NCBI RefSeq assembly: GCF_001663175.1
Contig: NZ_CP016033.1
Coordinates: 372,001-436,000, forward strand
DNA: 64,000 nucleotides
Direction of reading: 5' to 3'
DNA from: Erythrobacter neustonensis
Lineage (GTDB): Bacteria; Pseudomonadota; Alphaproteobacteria; Sphingomonadales; Sphingomonadaceae
Shown: one piece after another, positions 28,665-37,305 of the stretch
How the letters are laid out: every line of letters starts with the position of its first letter
Numbering within the stretch: the first letter of the stretch is position 1
Position numbers and translations under genes: made by a program
The notes under the pieces: generated by a model
The model's database searches: none
Told to the model about the DNA's origin: nothing
Seen by the model: the letters and a program-made list of their open reading frames with translations, nothing else

Positions 28665-28688
28665 GCGAATATATGCGACTTATTCGCA
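28665..28688. promoter_or_regulatory. Nested palindromic operator upstream of bfd
   Basis: TGCGACTTATTCGCA (28674-28688) is the same TGCGA-N5-TCGCA dyad found before bfr. It is nested with a wider dyad, GCGAATA (28665-28671) and TATTCGC (28681-28687). The shared motif argues for one regulator controlling both iron-storage genes. Confidence 0.6.
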
Positions 28689-28970
28689 GTAACAACTCTT
28701 TTTTGCGAACCCGCCTTGCGCGGGTTCGTCCTCCCGACTGTTCCTTCGCTGCGCTCCGGGCCAGTGTGGGCGCGCGGTTGCGCTTGTGGCCCGGCCTGCG
28801 GCGGGCCGGGCCAGCGCTCGATGATGAACACTGTGTCTGGCGATGATCGGCGGGCGCAGCCTCGCCGCAAGGCCGAACGGCCGCCCGCAGCGCCTTAGGC
28901 GCGAGGATTTCGCATCGCGAAGGCGATGCGGATCTCAAACACGTGGATGTCGCGCGCCGGATGGCGTGCC
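28689..28970. repeat. Gene-free spacer with three strong inverted repeats
   Basis: No convincing gene is seen. Three perfect hairpins occur in a row: CGAACCCG/CGGGTTCG (28706-28713 and 28721-28728), GGCCCGGCC/GGCCGGGCC (28788-28796 and 28804-28812), and CGCATCGC/GCGATGCG (28911-28918 and 28923-28930) with a GAAG loop. None has a T-run, so these are not standard terminators. They could be REP-like extragenic palindromes or a structured RNA. Confidence 0.5.
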
Positions 28971-29017
28971 AAGAGAAAAAACGCTCTTCCCCCTTACTTC
29001 CTCAGGGGGAAGAGCGT
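28971..29017 (-). terminator. Rho-independent terminator containing the DUF418 stop codon
   Basis: A perfect 13-bp stem (28981-28993 with 29005-29017; arm GGGGGAAGAGCGT) is followed on the minus strand by TTTTTT. The 11-nt loop contains the TAA stop of the DUF418 gene, so the last sense codons form one arm of the stem. Confidence 0.92.
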
Positions 29018-30277
29018 GCGATAGGTCAGGCAGCGCCACAGCCACTCGAGCGGGCCGTAGCGGTAGCGGTCGAGCCAGGGCTTGCTCCATGCCAGCATCG
29101 CGATGCAGGTCAGCACCACCACGATGTAGAGCTGCGGGCGGTTCAATTCGCCGAACAGGCCCAGCCCCCAGCCGTGGAACACCACCATCATCACCACCGA
29201 AGTGCCGAGATAGTTGGTGAACGCCGCGCGGCCCGCGGCGCGCACGCGCTCGCCCAGCCAGCCGGTGGCGGCAGGGGCGTAGGCCACCAGCAGCGCGGCC
29301 ATCCCCAGCACCATCGCGAGGCGCGGCAGCGGGGACCAGCCCATGAAGGCGGCCAGTGTGCCGTAGAAGGTAAAGCCCCCCGCCCTGACCGCCAGCCCGA
29401 TCGCGAGGTGCATCGCCGCCCCCGCGATCACCCCGATCCAGCCCCAACGCACCAGCCCCGCGCGGCCATACGCGCCCGAGAAGAACCCCATCCGGTAAAG
29501 CGCCGCCCCGATCAGCATCAACGGGATCGTCTCCAGCGCAAAAAACAGCGCGTTGGTGAAGGGCTCGGCCCATTGTTCGGTCACGCGGTGCGCGACAAGT
29601 GCGGCGTAGTCGCCTGCTGCGATCGCCTTGTTGGGAACATCGCCGTGCGCAATCGCGGCATCGATTCCCGCAATCATGTCGGCGCGGGTGTCCGCCATCG
29701 CGGGCGAATCGCCGAAGTCCGTATCGACCACCGCCCAGGGAAAACTCATCGACATGGCGTAGAACACTGCGCCCAGCAGATAGCCGAGGATCCCCGCCCG
29801 CAGCAGCGCCTTCGCGCTCCATTTCAGGCAGACGAGCACCACGAGGCCAAACAACCCGTAATAGAACAGGATGTCGCCGGGCCAGACAAACAGGAAATGG
29901 ATCATCCCGAAGCCCATCAGCAGCGCCAGCCGCCAGGCCTGCAGCCAACGCGTCGCGCCGCGCGCCCAGGCCTTGTCCATGAACAAGACCATGCCGGCGC
30001 CGAACAACAGCGTGAATAGCCCGCGCATCTTGCCGTCGATCGCGACGAATTGCGCGATCCACAGCCACCCGCCCGGATCGCCCGGATCGGTCAGGAAGGC
30101 GGTGGGATACATATAGGCTTCGAACGGCTGGCCGAAGGCGACGATGTTCGCCGCCAGAATGCCCATCACCGCGATCCCGCGGATGAAATCGAGCGTGTCG
30201 ATCCGCTGCGCGCTGGCCACCGGGGCAACGCGGTCTGCGGCGGCGGCCGCGGCTTGCGGCAAAATGGTGTCGGTCAT
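28994..30277 (-). CDS. DUF418 family multi-spanning membrane protein
   Basis: A 427-residue protein with about ten membrane segments. It opens with RIDTLDFIRGIAVMGILAANIV and closes with the DUF418 signature GPLEWLWRCLTYRTLFPL. DUF418 proteins (YeiB type) are often grouped with acyltransferase-3-like or transporter-like proteins; their function is unknown. ATG 30277 is followed by an Ala-rich leader of about 25 residues before the first helix. It sits 85 bp downstream of the SPOR gene stop on the same strand. Confidence 0.88.
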   Translation of the reverse strand: MTDTILPQAAAAAADRVAPVASAQRIDTLDFIRGIAVMGILAANIVAFGQPFEAYMYPTAFLTDPGDPGGWLWIAQFVAIDGKMRGLFTLLFGAGMVLFMDKAWARGATRWLQAWRLALLMGFGMIHFLFVWPGDILFYYGLFGLVVLVCLKWSAKALLRAGILGYLLGAVFYAMSMSFPWAVVDTDFGDSPAMADTRADMIAGIDAAIAHGDVPNKAIAAGDYAALVAHRVTEQWAEPFTNALFFALETIPLMLIGAALYRMGFFSGAYGRAGLVRWGWIGVIAGAAMHLAIGLAVRAGGFTFYGTLAAFMGWSPLPRLAMVLGMAALLVAYAPAATGWLGERVRAAGRAAFTNYLGTSVVMMVVFHGWGLGLFGELNRPQLYIVVVLTCIAMLAWSKPWLDRYRYGPLEWLWRCLTYRTLFPLRK

Positions 30278-30362
30278 GGCTGATCCCCCGGCCCTGTGAT
30301 GAGGCCGGTGTAGCAGCGCAGACGGGTTTGAAAAGCGCGGTGCGTGCGAAGGCGCGCGGCGG

Positions 30363-31367
30363 TCAGCCCTGCCCTGCGACCACGCAGGCCTTGCCCTCGC
30401 GCTTGAGACTGGAACAGGCGCGCGCGGCCTCGGCCTCGCTGGCAAAACCGGTGGCGAGCAGACGGGTCAGGCCCCCTGCCGGCAGCAGCGTCTTGCGCGT
30501 GCCCTTGAGCGCGGAGTGGCGGCCAAGCTCGTTCCACATCCGCTCGGCATTGGCGGGGACGCCGAAGGCACCAAGCTGGACGCGCCACTTGCCGGTGCGC
30601 GCCGCCGGCGCGGGCGCGGGCGCGGGCGCCGGTGCAGGCCGCGCCGCAGCCACGACCGGGGCCGCGGGCTTTGGAGCGGGCGGCTTTGGCGCGGGCGCGG
30701 TGGTCGTCGCAGCCGGCTGCGTGCCCAGATCGACTGCGGCAAGCTGCGCGGCGCGCTGCGCCTTGGTGCCGGCCTCGATCTCGCGCGCGAGCGATTGGGC
30801 CTGCGCGCGCTGGGTGGCGGGGACATACTTGTCCATCTGCGCCAGCGCCTCGGCCGCCTGCGGCAAGCCCTCGGAATTGGCGAGCGTCATCAGCGCATAG
30901 GCGCGCACCCAGTCGCGCGGGGCGTAATCGGCGTTGAAGTGCGAAAGGCCCAGCACATATTGCGCGCGCGGATCCCCGCGATCGGCCGCGGCCCGGATCA
31001 TCGGCATCGCGCGCGCCTGTTCGCCTTCCTGAAACAGCATCAGCCCGTAATTGTCCGCCGCCTTGACATGGCCAAGGCTCGCCGCGCGTTCATAGAGCGT
31101 GCGCGCGCGGACATTATCGGCCTCGACCCCGCGCCCCAGCCGGTAGGCCTGCGCCAGATTGAACAATGCATCGGCATCGCCTGCCGCGGCGGGGCCCTGC
31201 CATTCGGTCACCGCGCGGGTGTAGTCGCCCGCGGTCCAGGCATCGACACCGTCCTTCACATCGGCGCGCACCGGCGCGGCCGCCAGCATCGCCAGCACCA
31301 CCGCGCCCATCACCGCAGGCGGCATCATGGCTACGCGGGTCGCCCGGAAGATCGTCGTGTCGGCCAT
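30363..31367 (-). CDS. Sel1-repeat and SPOR-domain protein
   Basis: A 334-residue exported protein. It has a signal peptide (ending APVRADV), then Sel1-like repeats (about residues 45-165; GDADALFNLAQAYRLGRG, GHVKAADNYGLML, GDPRAQYVLGLSHF), a Pro/Ala linker, and a C-terminal SPOR domain (KWRVQLGAFGVPANAERMWNEL, about residues 258-330). SPOR domains bind denuded glycan at division septa. It is transcribed divergently from the ParF-like ATPase; another SPOR protein lies on the far side of that locus. Confidence 0.85.
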   Translation of the reverse strand: MADTTIFRATRVAMMPPAVMGAVVLAMLAAAPVRADVKDGVDAWTAGDYTRAVTEWQGPAAAGDADALFNLAQAYRLGRGVEADNVRARTLYERAASLGHVKAADNYGLMLFQEGEQARAMPMIRAAADRGDPRAQYVLGLSHFNADYAPRDWVRAYALMTLANSEGLPQAAEALAQMDKYVPATQRAQAQSLAREIEAGTKAQRAAQLAAVDLGTQPAATTTAPAPKPPAPKPAAPVVAAARPAPAPAPAPAPAARTGKWRVQLGAFGVPANAERMWNELGRHSALKGTRKTLLPAGGLTRLLATGFASEAEAARACSSLKREGKACVVAGQG

Positions 31368-31551
31368 TGTCTGCCTTGCCTCGTGCAAAAGGGGGAAGAA
31401 GGAGGGATGAATTGCTGCGCCCGGATATAGCGGCAACACGGTTAGCAAATGGTTGCCGCGCCCCCTGCGGTGCCCCGCCGGCACCTGCGCGCGTGGGCCG
31501 CACGCGCCGCCATGCCCCCGTTTTTCCGAAGCTTGCGCAAGCCGTGGGCTT

Positions 31552-31566
31552 TTAACCGTAAATTAG
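31552..31566. promoter_or_regulatory. CtrA-box-like sequence in the divergent SPOR/ParF spacer
   Basis: TTAACCGTAAATTAG matches the CtrA consensus TTAA-N7-TTAA except for the final base. It lies about 91 nt upstream of the ParF-like start and 185 nt from the SPOR gene start. A single-mismatch hit in a promoter region is suggestive only, but the genome does encode ChpT. Confidence 0.4.
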
Positions 31567-31656
31567 GGGTATCCTGCGATTCCCGTTGGCATCCAGCCGT
31601 TTCCGGGCGCTGCAATAGGGCAGCCTCATGCGGTTCAATTCAGGGGGACCCAAGCG

Positions 31657-32379
31657 TTGCGTGTACTCGCTTTGGCATCGCAGAAAGGTGGTTCGGGCAA
31701 AACCACCTTGTCCGGACATCTCGCCGTCCAGGCCCAGCGCGCAGGCGCCGGCCCGGTCGTGCTTATCGACATCGACCCGCAAGGCTCGCTCGCCGACTGG
31801 TGGAACGAACGCGAGGCGGAATATCCCGCCTTTGCGCAGACCACCGTCGCCCGCCTTGCCAATGATCTGGCGGTGCTGCGCCAGCAGGGCTTCAAGCTGG
31901 CTGTGATCGACACCCCGCCCGCGATCACGATGGCGATCCAGTCGGTGATTTCGGTCGCCGAACTGATCGTCGTGCCGACCCGGCCCTCCCCGCACGATCT
32001 GCGCGCCGTGGGCGCGACGGTCGACCTGTGCGAACGCGCTGGCAAGCCGCTGGTGTTCGTGGTCAACGCCGCCACCCCCAAGGCCAAGATCACCTCCGAA
32101 GCCGCGGTCGCGCTCTCGCAGCACGGCACGGTTGCGCCGATCACGCTGCACCACCGCACCGATTTTGCCGCTTCGATGATCGACGGGCGCACGGTGATGG
32201 AGGTCGACCCCGAAAGCCGCTCGGCTGCCGAAATCAGCGCGCTGTGGCGCTATGTCGCCGACCGGCTCGAAAAGAATTTCCGCCGCACGATCTTTGCCCC
32301 GGCCAGCGCCGGCGCACCCCAGCACATCGGCGGTGTGCAGCGTCCCGCCGGCGGCTTCGGTCGCCGGGTCGCCCAGTAA
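31657..32379 (+). CDS. ParF/ParA-type partition ATPase
   Basis: A 240-residue deviant Walker ATPase: QKGGSGKTTLSGHLA (signature lysine and P-loop), DIDPQGSLADWW, VIDTPPA, and VVPTRPSPHDLRA. The C-terminal stretch with the SMIDGRTVMEVDP segment follows plasmid ParF more closely than chromosomal ParA. Such ATPases position DNA or protein cargo by cycling on the nucleoid. The start is TTG at 31657 with GGGGG 7-11 nt upstream. The next gene encodes a ribbon-helix-helix protein, the usual partner type for ParF. There is no parB here. Confidence 0.88.
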   Translation: MRVLALASQKGGSGKTTLSGHLAVQAQRAGAGPVVLIDIDPQGSLADWWNEREAEYPAFAQTTVARLANDLAVLRQQGFKLAVIDTPPAITMAIQSVISVAELIVVPTRPSPHDLRAVGATVDLCERAGKPLVFVVNAATPKAKITSEAAVALSQHGTVAPITLHHRTDFAASMIDGRTVMEVDPESRSAAEISALWRYVADRLEKNFRRTIFAPASAGAPQHIGGVQRPAGGFGRRVAQ

Positions 32380-32402
32380 ACCCTCGCAGGAAGGCCGCGG
32401 CC

Positions 32403-33164
32403 ATGTCGGAATCGGGTTTTGCCTCTCTTGGCCCCTCGCTGCTGGCGCGCAAAGGCGGTGCCAAGCCCGCGATGCGGCCGCAGGTCGCGCCGCTCGTAGC
32501 GGGCGAACTGCCCGTCGCGGACGAGGCGCTTGAGGATCTCGGCTGGAACGACATGGGCGACAGCGGCGACGAGGACGCGCGCGAATCGGGCGCCGACATC
32601 GTGCCGATCAGCGCCGATATCGCCGCGGGCGGATTTGCCGCCGAAGACAGCCCGATCGTGCGCCGCCAGCAACGCCGGCTCGAAGAACGCGTGCTGGCCG
32701 ATGCGGTGATGACCCCCGATGACGACGAGCGCGAGGCTCACGCCTGGGAAGCCGGCGAGGATGACGGCGAGGAAAGCGGTTACGAAGACGATTACGCCCC
32801 CGATTACGCGAATGCCGCCGGGGAAGAGTCCGAAGACGAGAGCCGCTATGCCGATGCGGCGAGCTTTGCCGCGCCGGCATTCGCCCCTGCCCGCGGAGCC
32901 CGCCCGGCCAAGATCCCCGCGATCGCGCTGCCTTCCGAACCTGCCGCCGTGCGCGCGCCATCGGCACATCGCACTCCCGCAATCCAGGCCGGACGCCGCG
33001 CCGCCTTTACGCTGCGGCTCGATGCCGACCGCCATCTCAAGCTGCGGCTCGCCGCGACGATGCAGGGGATCAGCGCGCAGGCGCTGGTGACCGAGGCGCT
33101 CGACCGCCTGCTTGCCGAATATGACGATCTCGACGTGATCGCCGCCCACCTCAAGCGCCACTGA
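32403..33164 (+). CDS. Acidic protein with C-terminal ribbon-helix-helix domain, ParG-like partner
   Basis: A 253-residue protein. Residues 1-190 are disordered and very acidic in the middle (EDDGEESGYEDDYAPDYA). Residues about 195-253 form a ribbon-helix-helix pattern: beta strand RAAFTLRLD, helix HLKLRLAATMQG, turn, helix ALVTEALDRLLAEY. Plasmid ParG is a 76-residue RHH with a flexible N terminus; this version has a far longer tail. It starts 23 bp after the ParF-like stop, so the pair is one operon. A DNA-binding adaptor role is inferred. Confidence 0.75.
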   Translation: MSESGFASLGPSLLARKGGAKPAMRPQVAPLVAGELPVADEALEDLGWNDMGDSGDEDARESGADIVPISADIAAGGFAAEDSPIVRRQQRRLEERVLADAVMTPDDDEREAHAWEAGEDDGEESGYEDDYAPDYANAAGEESEDESRYADAASFAAPAFAPARGARPAKIPAIALPSEPAAVRAPSAHRTPAIQAGRRAAFTLRLDADRHLKLRLAATMQGISAQALVTEALDRLLAEYDDLDVIAAHLKRH

Positions 33165-33214
33165 ACCGGCGCAACCGCAACGTGAACCGCAAAGACCACA
33201 CGGGGGAAATGACC

Positions 33215-34597
33215 ATGGACCGTAAGCTCAAGACCGGACGCCTGACCGCGCCGAGCCTCGCGCTGGCTGTCAGCACTGCGATCGCGGGGCTGACGCTCGC
33301 CCCGGCGACCACCTCGGCTGCGCCGCGCGCCGATGTCTCGTTCGAGAACGCGCAGGCCGCGCTTGCCAAGGGCAAGATCGCCAAGGCGATCCAGCACGCC
33401 GAAGCCGCGGTGCTCGCCAACCCGCGCGAGCCTTCCTATCGGGCGCTGCTGGGCGCGGCCTATCTCGAAGACGGGCGCTTTGCCGCAGCCTCGACCAGCT
33501 TTGCCGATGCGATGGAACTGGGCGACAATGCGCCGCGCACCGTGCTGAGCTTCGCGCTCGCCCGGATCGCGCTGGGCGACAGCCGCGGCGCGCTGGGCGT
33601 GCTCGACGAGCATGCGGGCAGCATCGATCCTGCCGATCTGGGCCTTGCGCTGGCGCTTGCCGGACAGCCCGAACGCGGTGTTCACGTGCTGATCAACGCG
33701 GTTCGCAGCGCCGAACAATCGACCCCCAAGCTGCGCCAGAACCTTGCCTACAGCTATGCGCTCGCGGGCAACTGGCGCGCGGCGCAGGTGATGGCCGCCG
33801 AAGACGTCTCGGCCGACCAGTTGCAGGCCCGGCTGGCGCAGTGGGCCGAACAGGCCGCGCCCGAAATGTATCAGCAGCGCATCGCCTCGCTGCTGCAGGT
33901 CACCCCGCGCGCCGATGCAGGCCAGCCGCAGGCGCTTGCGCTTGCCAATTTCCCCGATCCCGCGATGCTTGCCGCCGCAACGGCCCAAACCTCGGCCAGC
34001 GACAGCGAAATGGCCTTTGCCGACCCGGTCGAGGTCGCCTCGCCTGCGCCTTCGCCCGGCTTTACCGCCGCCTTTGCCGCGAATGAAGCTGCGCCTGCCG
34101 CCGTTTCGGCCCCCGCTTACGGTGATGATGCGGGCGCGCCGCGCTTCGTTTCGAACCCGGTGGTGCAGCAGCTTGCCGCTGCCCCCGCCGCTGCGCCGCG
34201 CGCCGCCGCGCCGCGTCTGCCTGCCCCGCGCATGGCCGCTTCGGTCTCGCAGCGCCGCATGGCCGCGCCCGCCGTCGCAGCGCCCGCAGACAAGGGCCCG
34301 GCGACGCATCTGGTGCAGCTCGGCGCCTATAACAGCCGTGCCGAAGCGCTGCAGGGCTGGACGATGCTGCAGGGCAAGTTCCCGCAGTTGAAGGGCCGCA
34401 AGCCCACGATCACGCAGGCGCTGGTCAATGGCCGCACCTTCTGGCGCGTCGCTGCCGAAGGCTTCACCGCGACGGGCGCAAAATCGATGTGCGGCACGGT
34501 CAAATCGGCCGGGCGCGGCTGCTTTGCCTATGCCGCCGCCACCCCGCCCGCGGGCGCGGTGAAGCGCGACGTGCAGGTCGCCTCGCGCAGCCGCTGA
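33215..34597 (+). CDS. TPR and SPOR-domain exported protein
   Basis: A 460-residue protein with a signal peptide (cleavage near ATTSAAPRA), TPR-like helices (about residues 35-190; AKAIQHAEAAVLANPREPSYRALLGAAYLEDGRF), a long Ala/Pro-rich linker and a C-terminal SPOR domain (HLVQLGAYNSRAEALQGWTMLQGKF, about residues 360-435). ATG 33215 is preferred to ATG 33209 and GTG 33182 because GGGGGA is then about 8 nt upstream. It ends the ParF-RHH operon and is closed by a terminator. Confidence 0.85.
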   Translation: MDRKLKTGRLTAPSLALAVSTAIAGLTLAPATTSAAPRADVSFENAQAALAKGKIAKAIQHAEAAVLANPREPSYRALLGAAYLEDGRFAAASTSFADAMELGDNAPRTVLSFALARIALGDSRGALGVLDEHAGSIDPADLGLALALAGQPERGVHVLINAVRSAEQSTPKLRQNLAYSYALAGNWRAAQVMAAEDVSADQLQARLAQWAEQAAPEMYQQRIASLLQVTPRADAGQPQALALANFPDPAMLAAATAQTSASDSEMAFADPVEVASPAPSPGFTAAFAANEAAPAAVSAPAYGDDAGAPRFVSNPVVQQLAAAPAAAPRAAAPRLPAPRMAASVSQRRMAAPAVAAPADKGPATHLVQLGAYNSRAEALQGWTMLQGKFPQLKGRKPTITQALVNGRTFWRVAAEGFTATGAKSMCGTVKSAGRGCFAYAAATPPAGAVKRDVQVASRSR

Positions 34598-34615
34598 TTC
34601 TCGCTCAGAAACGCG

Positions 34616-34653
34616 AAAACGCCCGGATGGCCATGGCTGTCCGGGCGTTTTTT
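34616..34653 (+). terminator. Rho-independent terminator after the ParF-RHH-SPOR operon
   Basis: AACGCCCGGA (34618-34627) pairs with TCCGGGCGTT (34640-34649) around a 12-nt loop and is followed by a T-run. Confidence 0.9.
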
Positions 34654-34821
34654 CGTGTGGGCTTTCCTACAAATGGGCGCGCGCGATAGGGTCGATCCGG
34701 CGGCTCACCCCGCCTTTGCGCGTCCGGCGATCCGTGAAACATTGTGCCGTGCAGGAAAACACACGCAAATCTGCGGTTTCGCAGGCTCAAATCCAACCGC
34801 GCACAGGGCGTTTCAGGCCGG
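34654..34821. other. Gene-free spacer before the repeat array
   Basis: Nothing recognisable is seen between the terminator and the array at 34822. Reading frames here lack family features and overlap the array or the pyrC-like gene. Confidence 0.4.
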
Positions 34822-34885
34822 TCCAGACCCCCGCCTGACCCCTGTTCGACCCCTTCCAGACCCCTTTCAGCCCGGTCTCGACCCC
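34822..34885 (-). repeat. GGGGTC array 1, 11-nt period
   Basis: GACCCC on the plus strand starts at 34826, 34837, 34848, 34859 and 34880, with a degenerate unit at 34870: six units at 10-11-nt spacing. Read on the minus strand the 64-bp element aligns without gaps to the array at 60746-60809 with 51 of 64 identities counted by hand. CGTGAAACA, one half of a parS site, abuts it (34887-34895 on the minus strand). It lies between the converging TPR-SPOR and pyrC-like genes. Confidence 0.7.
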
Positions 34886-34940
34886 GTGTTTCACGGGCTT
34901 TGCCCCCCGCCAGCGCATGGGCTTGCTGTAGGATCGCTGC

Positions 34941-36176
34941 TCAGCGCGCGATTCGCACCCCGCCCTTCCACAGGCCCAGCACCCGCCCTTGCGTGCCATG
35001 CCGATCGAAGGGGGTATTGTCCGCGGTCGCCTCCATCCGGCGGCGGTCGATGATCCACGGGGCCTGCGGATCGACCAGCGCCAGATCGGCCTCGGCCCCT
35101 GCGGCAAGGATCCCCGCATTGACCCCCAGCACCCGCGCCGGATTGGCGGCGAGCAGAGCGAATGCGCGGGGCAGGTCGATCACATCGTCGCGCACCAGCC
35201 CCAGCGTCAGCGCCAGCAGGCTTTCGGCCCCCGCCATTCCCGGCAGCGCATCGGCAAAGGGCAGGCGCTTGTCCTCCGGACCGCGCGGATCGTGGCCGCT
35301 GGCGATGACGTCGATCGTCCCGTCGGCAATCGCCGCGAGCGCCGCCTGCCGGTCGGCCTCGCTGCGCAAGGGCGGGGAAAGTCTTGTAAAGGTGCGGAAA
35401 TCGACAGTGGCAAGATCGGACAGCAGGAAATGCGCCGGCGTAATCCCGCAGGTCACATCAAGCCCCCGCGCCTTCGCCTCGCGCACCAGCGCAAGGCCGC
35501 GCTGCGTCGTCACCTGCCGGATATGCAGCCGCGCGCCTGCCAGTTCGGCGAGCGCAATATCGCGCGCGATCGCCAGCGCCTCGGCCTCGGCGGGGGCGGC
35601 GGGCAGGCCCAGCCGGGTCGCGATCTCGCCAGCGGTCGCAGCCGTTTCTCCGACGAGAGCGGCATCCTCGGCGTGAGTGACCACCACGAGGCCGAGCATA
35701 GCGGCATATTGCAGCAGCCGCAGCATCACGCCGCTGTCCGCGATCCAGCGCCGCCCGGTGGCGACCGCCTTGGCGCCGGCATCCTGCATCAGCGCCAGTT
35801 CGGCAAGCTCCCGCCCCTCCATCCCGCGCGTTGCGGCGGCGAGCGGATGAACCCACAGATCGGGCTTCCCGCTCTTGGCGATGAAGCCCACCCGGCTCGG
35901 CAGATCGAGCGGCGGGGACTGGTCGGGCATCAATGCGGCGCGGGTGATCCCGCCGAAATGGAAGGCAGGCTTGTCGACCGCGAAGACGCCAAGGTCGACC
36001 AGACCGGGGGCAAGCAGTTTCCCGCGCGCATCGACCACCGTGTCGCCCTCGGCAGCGGTAACGTCGGCGCCCACGCCAAGGATCACGCCGTCGCCGCAGC
36101 ATAGCGCGCCTTGCGTGATCCCCTCAGGCGTCACCAGCTGCGCATTGATGATCGTCAGCGGCACGGTCTGTTTCAT
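34941..36176 (-). CDS. Dihydroorotase-like subunit, probably catalytically inactive (PyrC')
   Basis: A 411-residue amidohydrolase-fold protein. The metal motif that should read D-x-H-x-H after APGLV is here D61-L-G63-V-F65, so both histidines are lost. LHIRQVTT lacks the second His of the LHxxHVS motif, and ASGHDPRG replaces the TDHAPH aspartate. One His (THAED) remains. Such homologs do not hydrolyse dihydroorotate but form the scaffold of the aspartate carbamoyltransferase complex. The ATG overlaps the pyrB stop by ATGA. A true dihydroorotase must be elsewhere. Confidence 0.85.
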   Translation of the reverse strand: MKQTVPLTIINAQLVTPEGITQGALCCGDGVILGVGADVTAAEGDTVVDARGKLLAPGLVDLGVFAVDKPAFHFGGITRAALMPDQSPPLDLPSRVGFIAKSGKPDLWVHPLAAATRGMEGRELAELALMQDAGAKAVATGRRWIADSGVMLRLLQYAAMLGLVVVTHAEDAALVGETAATAGEIATRLGLPAAPAEAEALAIARDIALAELAGARLHIRQVTTQRGLALVREAKARGLDVTCGITPAHFLLSDLATVDFRTFTRLSPPLRSEADRQAALAAIADGTIDVIASGHDPRGPEDKRLPFADALPGMAGAESLLALTLGLVRDDVIDLPRAFALLAANPARVLGVNAGILAAGAEADLALVDPQAPWIIDRRRMEATADNTPFDRHGTQGRVLGLWKGGVRIAR

Positions 36177-37189
36177 GCCCAGCCCTCCACGCCGCGCGTC
36201 TCGCGGGTCAGCACATCGAGGCACGCCATGCGGATCGCCACCCCCATTTCGACCTGCCGGGTGATGAGCGAGCGGCCTGCAAGATCGGCAACCTCGCTGT
36301 CGATCTCCACGCCGCGGTTCATCGGGCCCGGGTGCATCACCAAGGCATCGGGCCGCGCGATCGCGAGGCGCTTGGCGGTGAGGCCGTAGAGGTGGCGATA
36401 TTCGCGCGGGGACGGGATGAACTGCCCGCTCATCCGTTCCGATTGCAGGCGCAGCATCATCACCACTTCCGCTCCGTCGAGCGCATCGTCGAAACGGTGA
36501 TGCACCTCCACCCCCATCGCCTCGATACCGGCGGGCATCAGCGCAGGCGGCGCGCAGACGCGCACCTTGGCGCCCATTGCGGTGAGGCACAGGATATTAG
36601 AACGCGCCACCCGGCTGTGCAGGATATCGCCGCAGATCACGACATTGAGCCCGGTGAAGTCCTCCGCCCCCTCGCCCCGCTCGGCGAGAGCATGGCGCAG
36701 GGTGAGCGCATCGAGCAATGCCTGTGTCGGGTGTTCGTGCTGCCCGTCGCCCGCGTTCAATACCGGGCAATCGACCTTGTCCGCGATCAGCCCCGTCGCC
36801 CCCGACGATCCGTGCCGGATCACGATGGCGTCCGCCCGCATTGCGTTCAGCGTGATCGCCGTATCGATCAGCGTTTCGCCCTTCTTCACGCTGCTGGTCG
36901 CGGCATGCATGTTCACCACGTCCGCCCCCAGCCGCTTGCCCGCGATCTCGAAGGACAAAAGCGTGCGGGTCGAATTCTCGAAAAAGGCGTTGATGATCGT
37001 CAGGCCTGCCAAGAGATCGGTGTGCTTGGCGCTGGTGCGGTTCAGCGCGACCCACTGTTCGGCTTCGCTCAGCAGATAGAGGATTTCGTGGCGGGCAAGC
37101 TTGCCGATACCGGTAAGATCGCGGTGCGGGAACGCCAGCCGGCCGGCCGGGAAGCGGCCTTCGGGGGCGGTGAGATCGGTCGATGTCAT
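36173..37189 (-). CDS. pyrB: Aspartate carbamoyltransferase catalytic subunit
   Basis: A 338-residue enzyme that joins carbamoyl phosphate and aspartate, the committed step of pyrimidine synthesis. The carbamoyl-phosphate loop FFENSTRT, the HPTQALLD motif, [14 protein letters not shown] and the late [12 protein letters not shown] are all present. ATG 37189 is chosen over an upstream frame extension. The coupled downstream gene is the pseudo-dihydroorotase, matching class B ATCase dodecamer loci. Confidence 0.96.
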   Translation of the reverse strand: MTSTDLTAPEGRFPAGRLAFPHRDLTGIGKLARHEILYLLSEAEQWVALNRTSAKHTDLLAGLTIINAFFENSTRTLLSFEIAGKRLGADVVNMHAATSSVKKGETLIDTAITLNAMRADAIVIRHGSSGATGLIADKVDCPVLNAGDGQHEHPTQALLDALTLRHALAERGEGAEDFTGLNVVICGDILHSRVARSNILCLTAMGAKVRVCAPPALMPAGIEAMGVEVHHRFDDALDGAEVVMMLRLQSERMSGQFIPSPREYRHLYGLTAKRLAIARPDALVMHPGPMNRGVEIDSEVADLAGRSLITRQVEMGVAIRMACLDVLTRETRGVEGWA

Positions 37190-37305
37190 TAAAGCGATGC
37201 CCTTAATCGAGCCGCGTCTGTCGCTCAACCCACGGCGTAAGCTTTCCGATAGAACTGCGCGGGCAAAGACCCTACACGGCGCGGCAAAGGCATAAAGGAC
37301 AGAGC

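Noticed and set aside
28374..28898. 174-codon plus-strand frame over bfd and the hairpin spacer
   Set aside because: Antisense to bfd and passes through palindromes; no coding signature.
34886..34902. Second full parS beside array 1
   Set aside because: Only the half CGTGAAACA matches; the other half differs at most positions.
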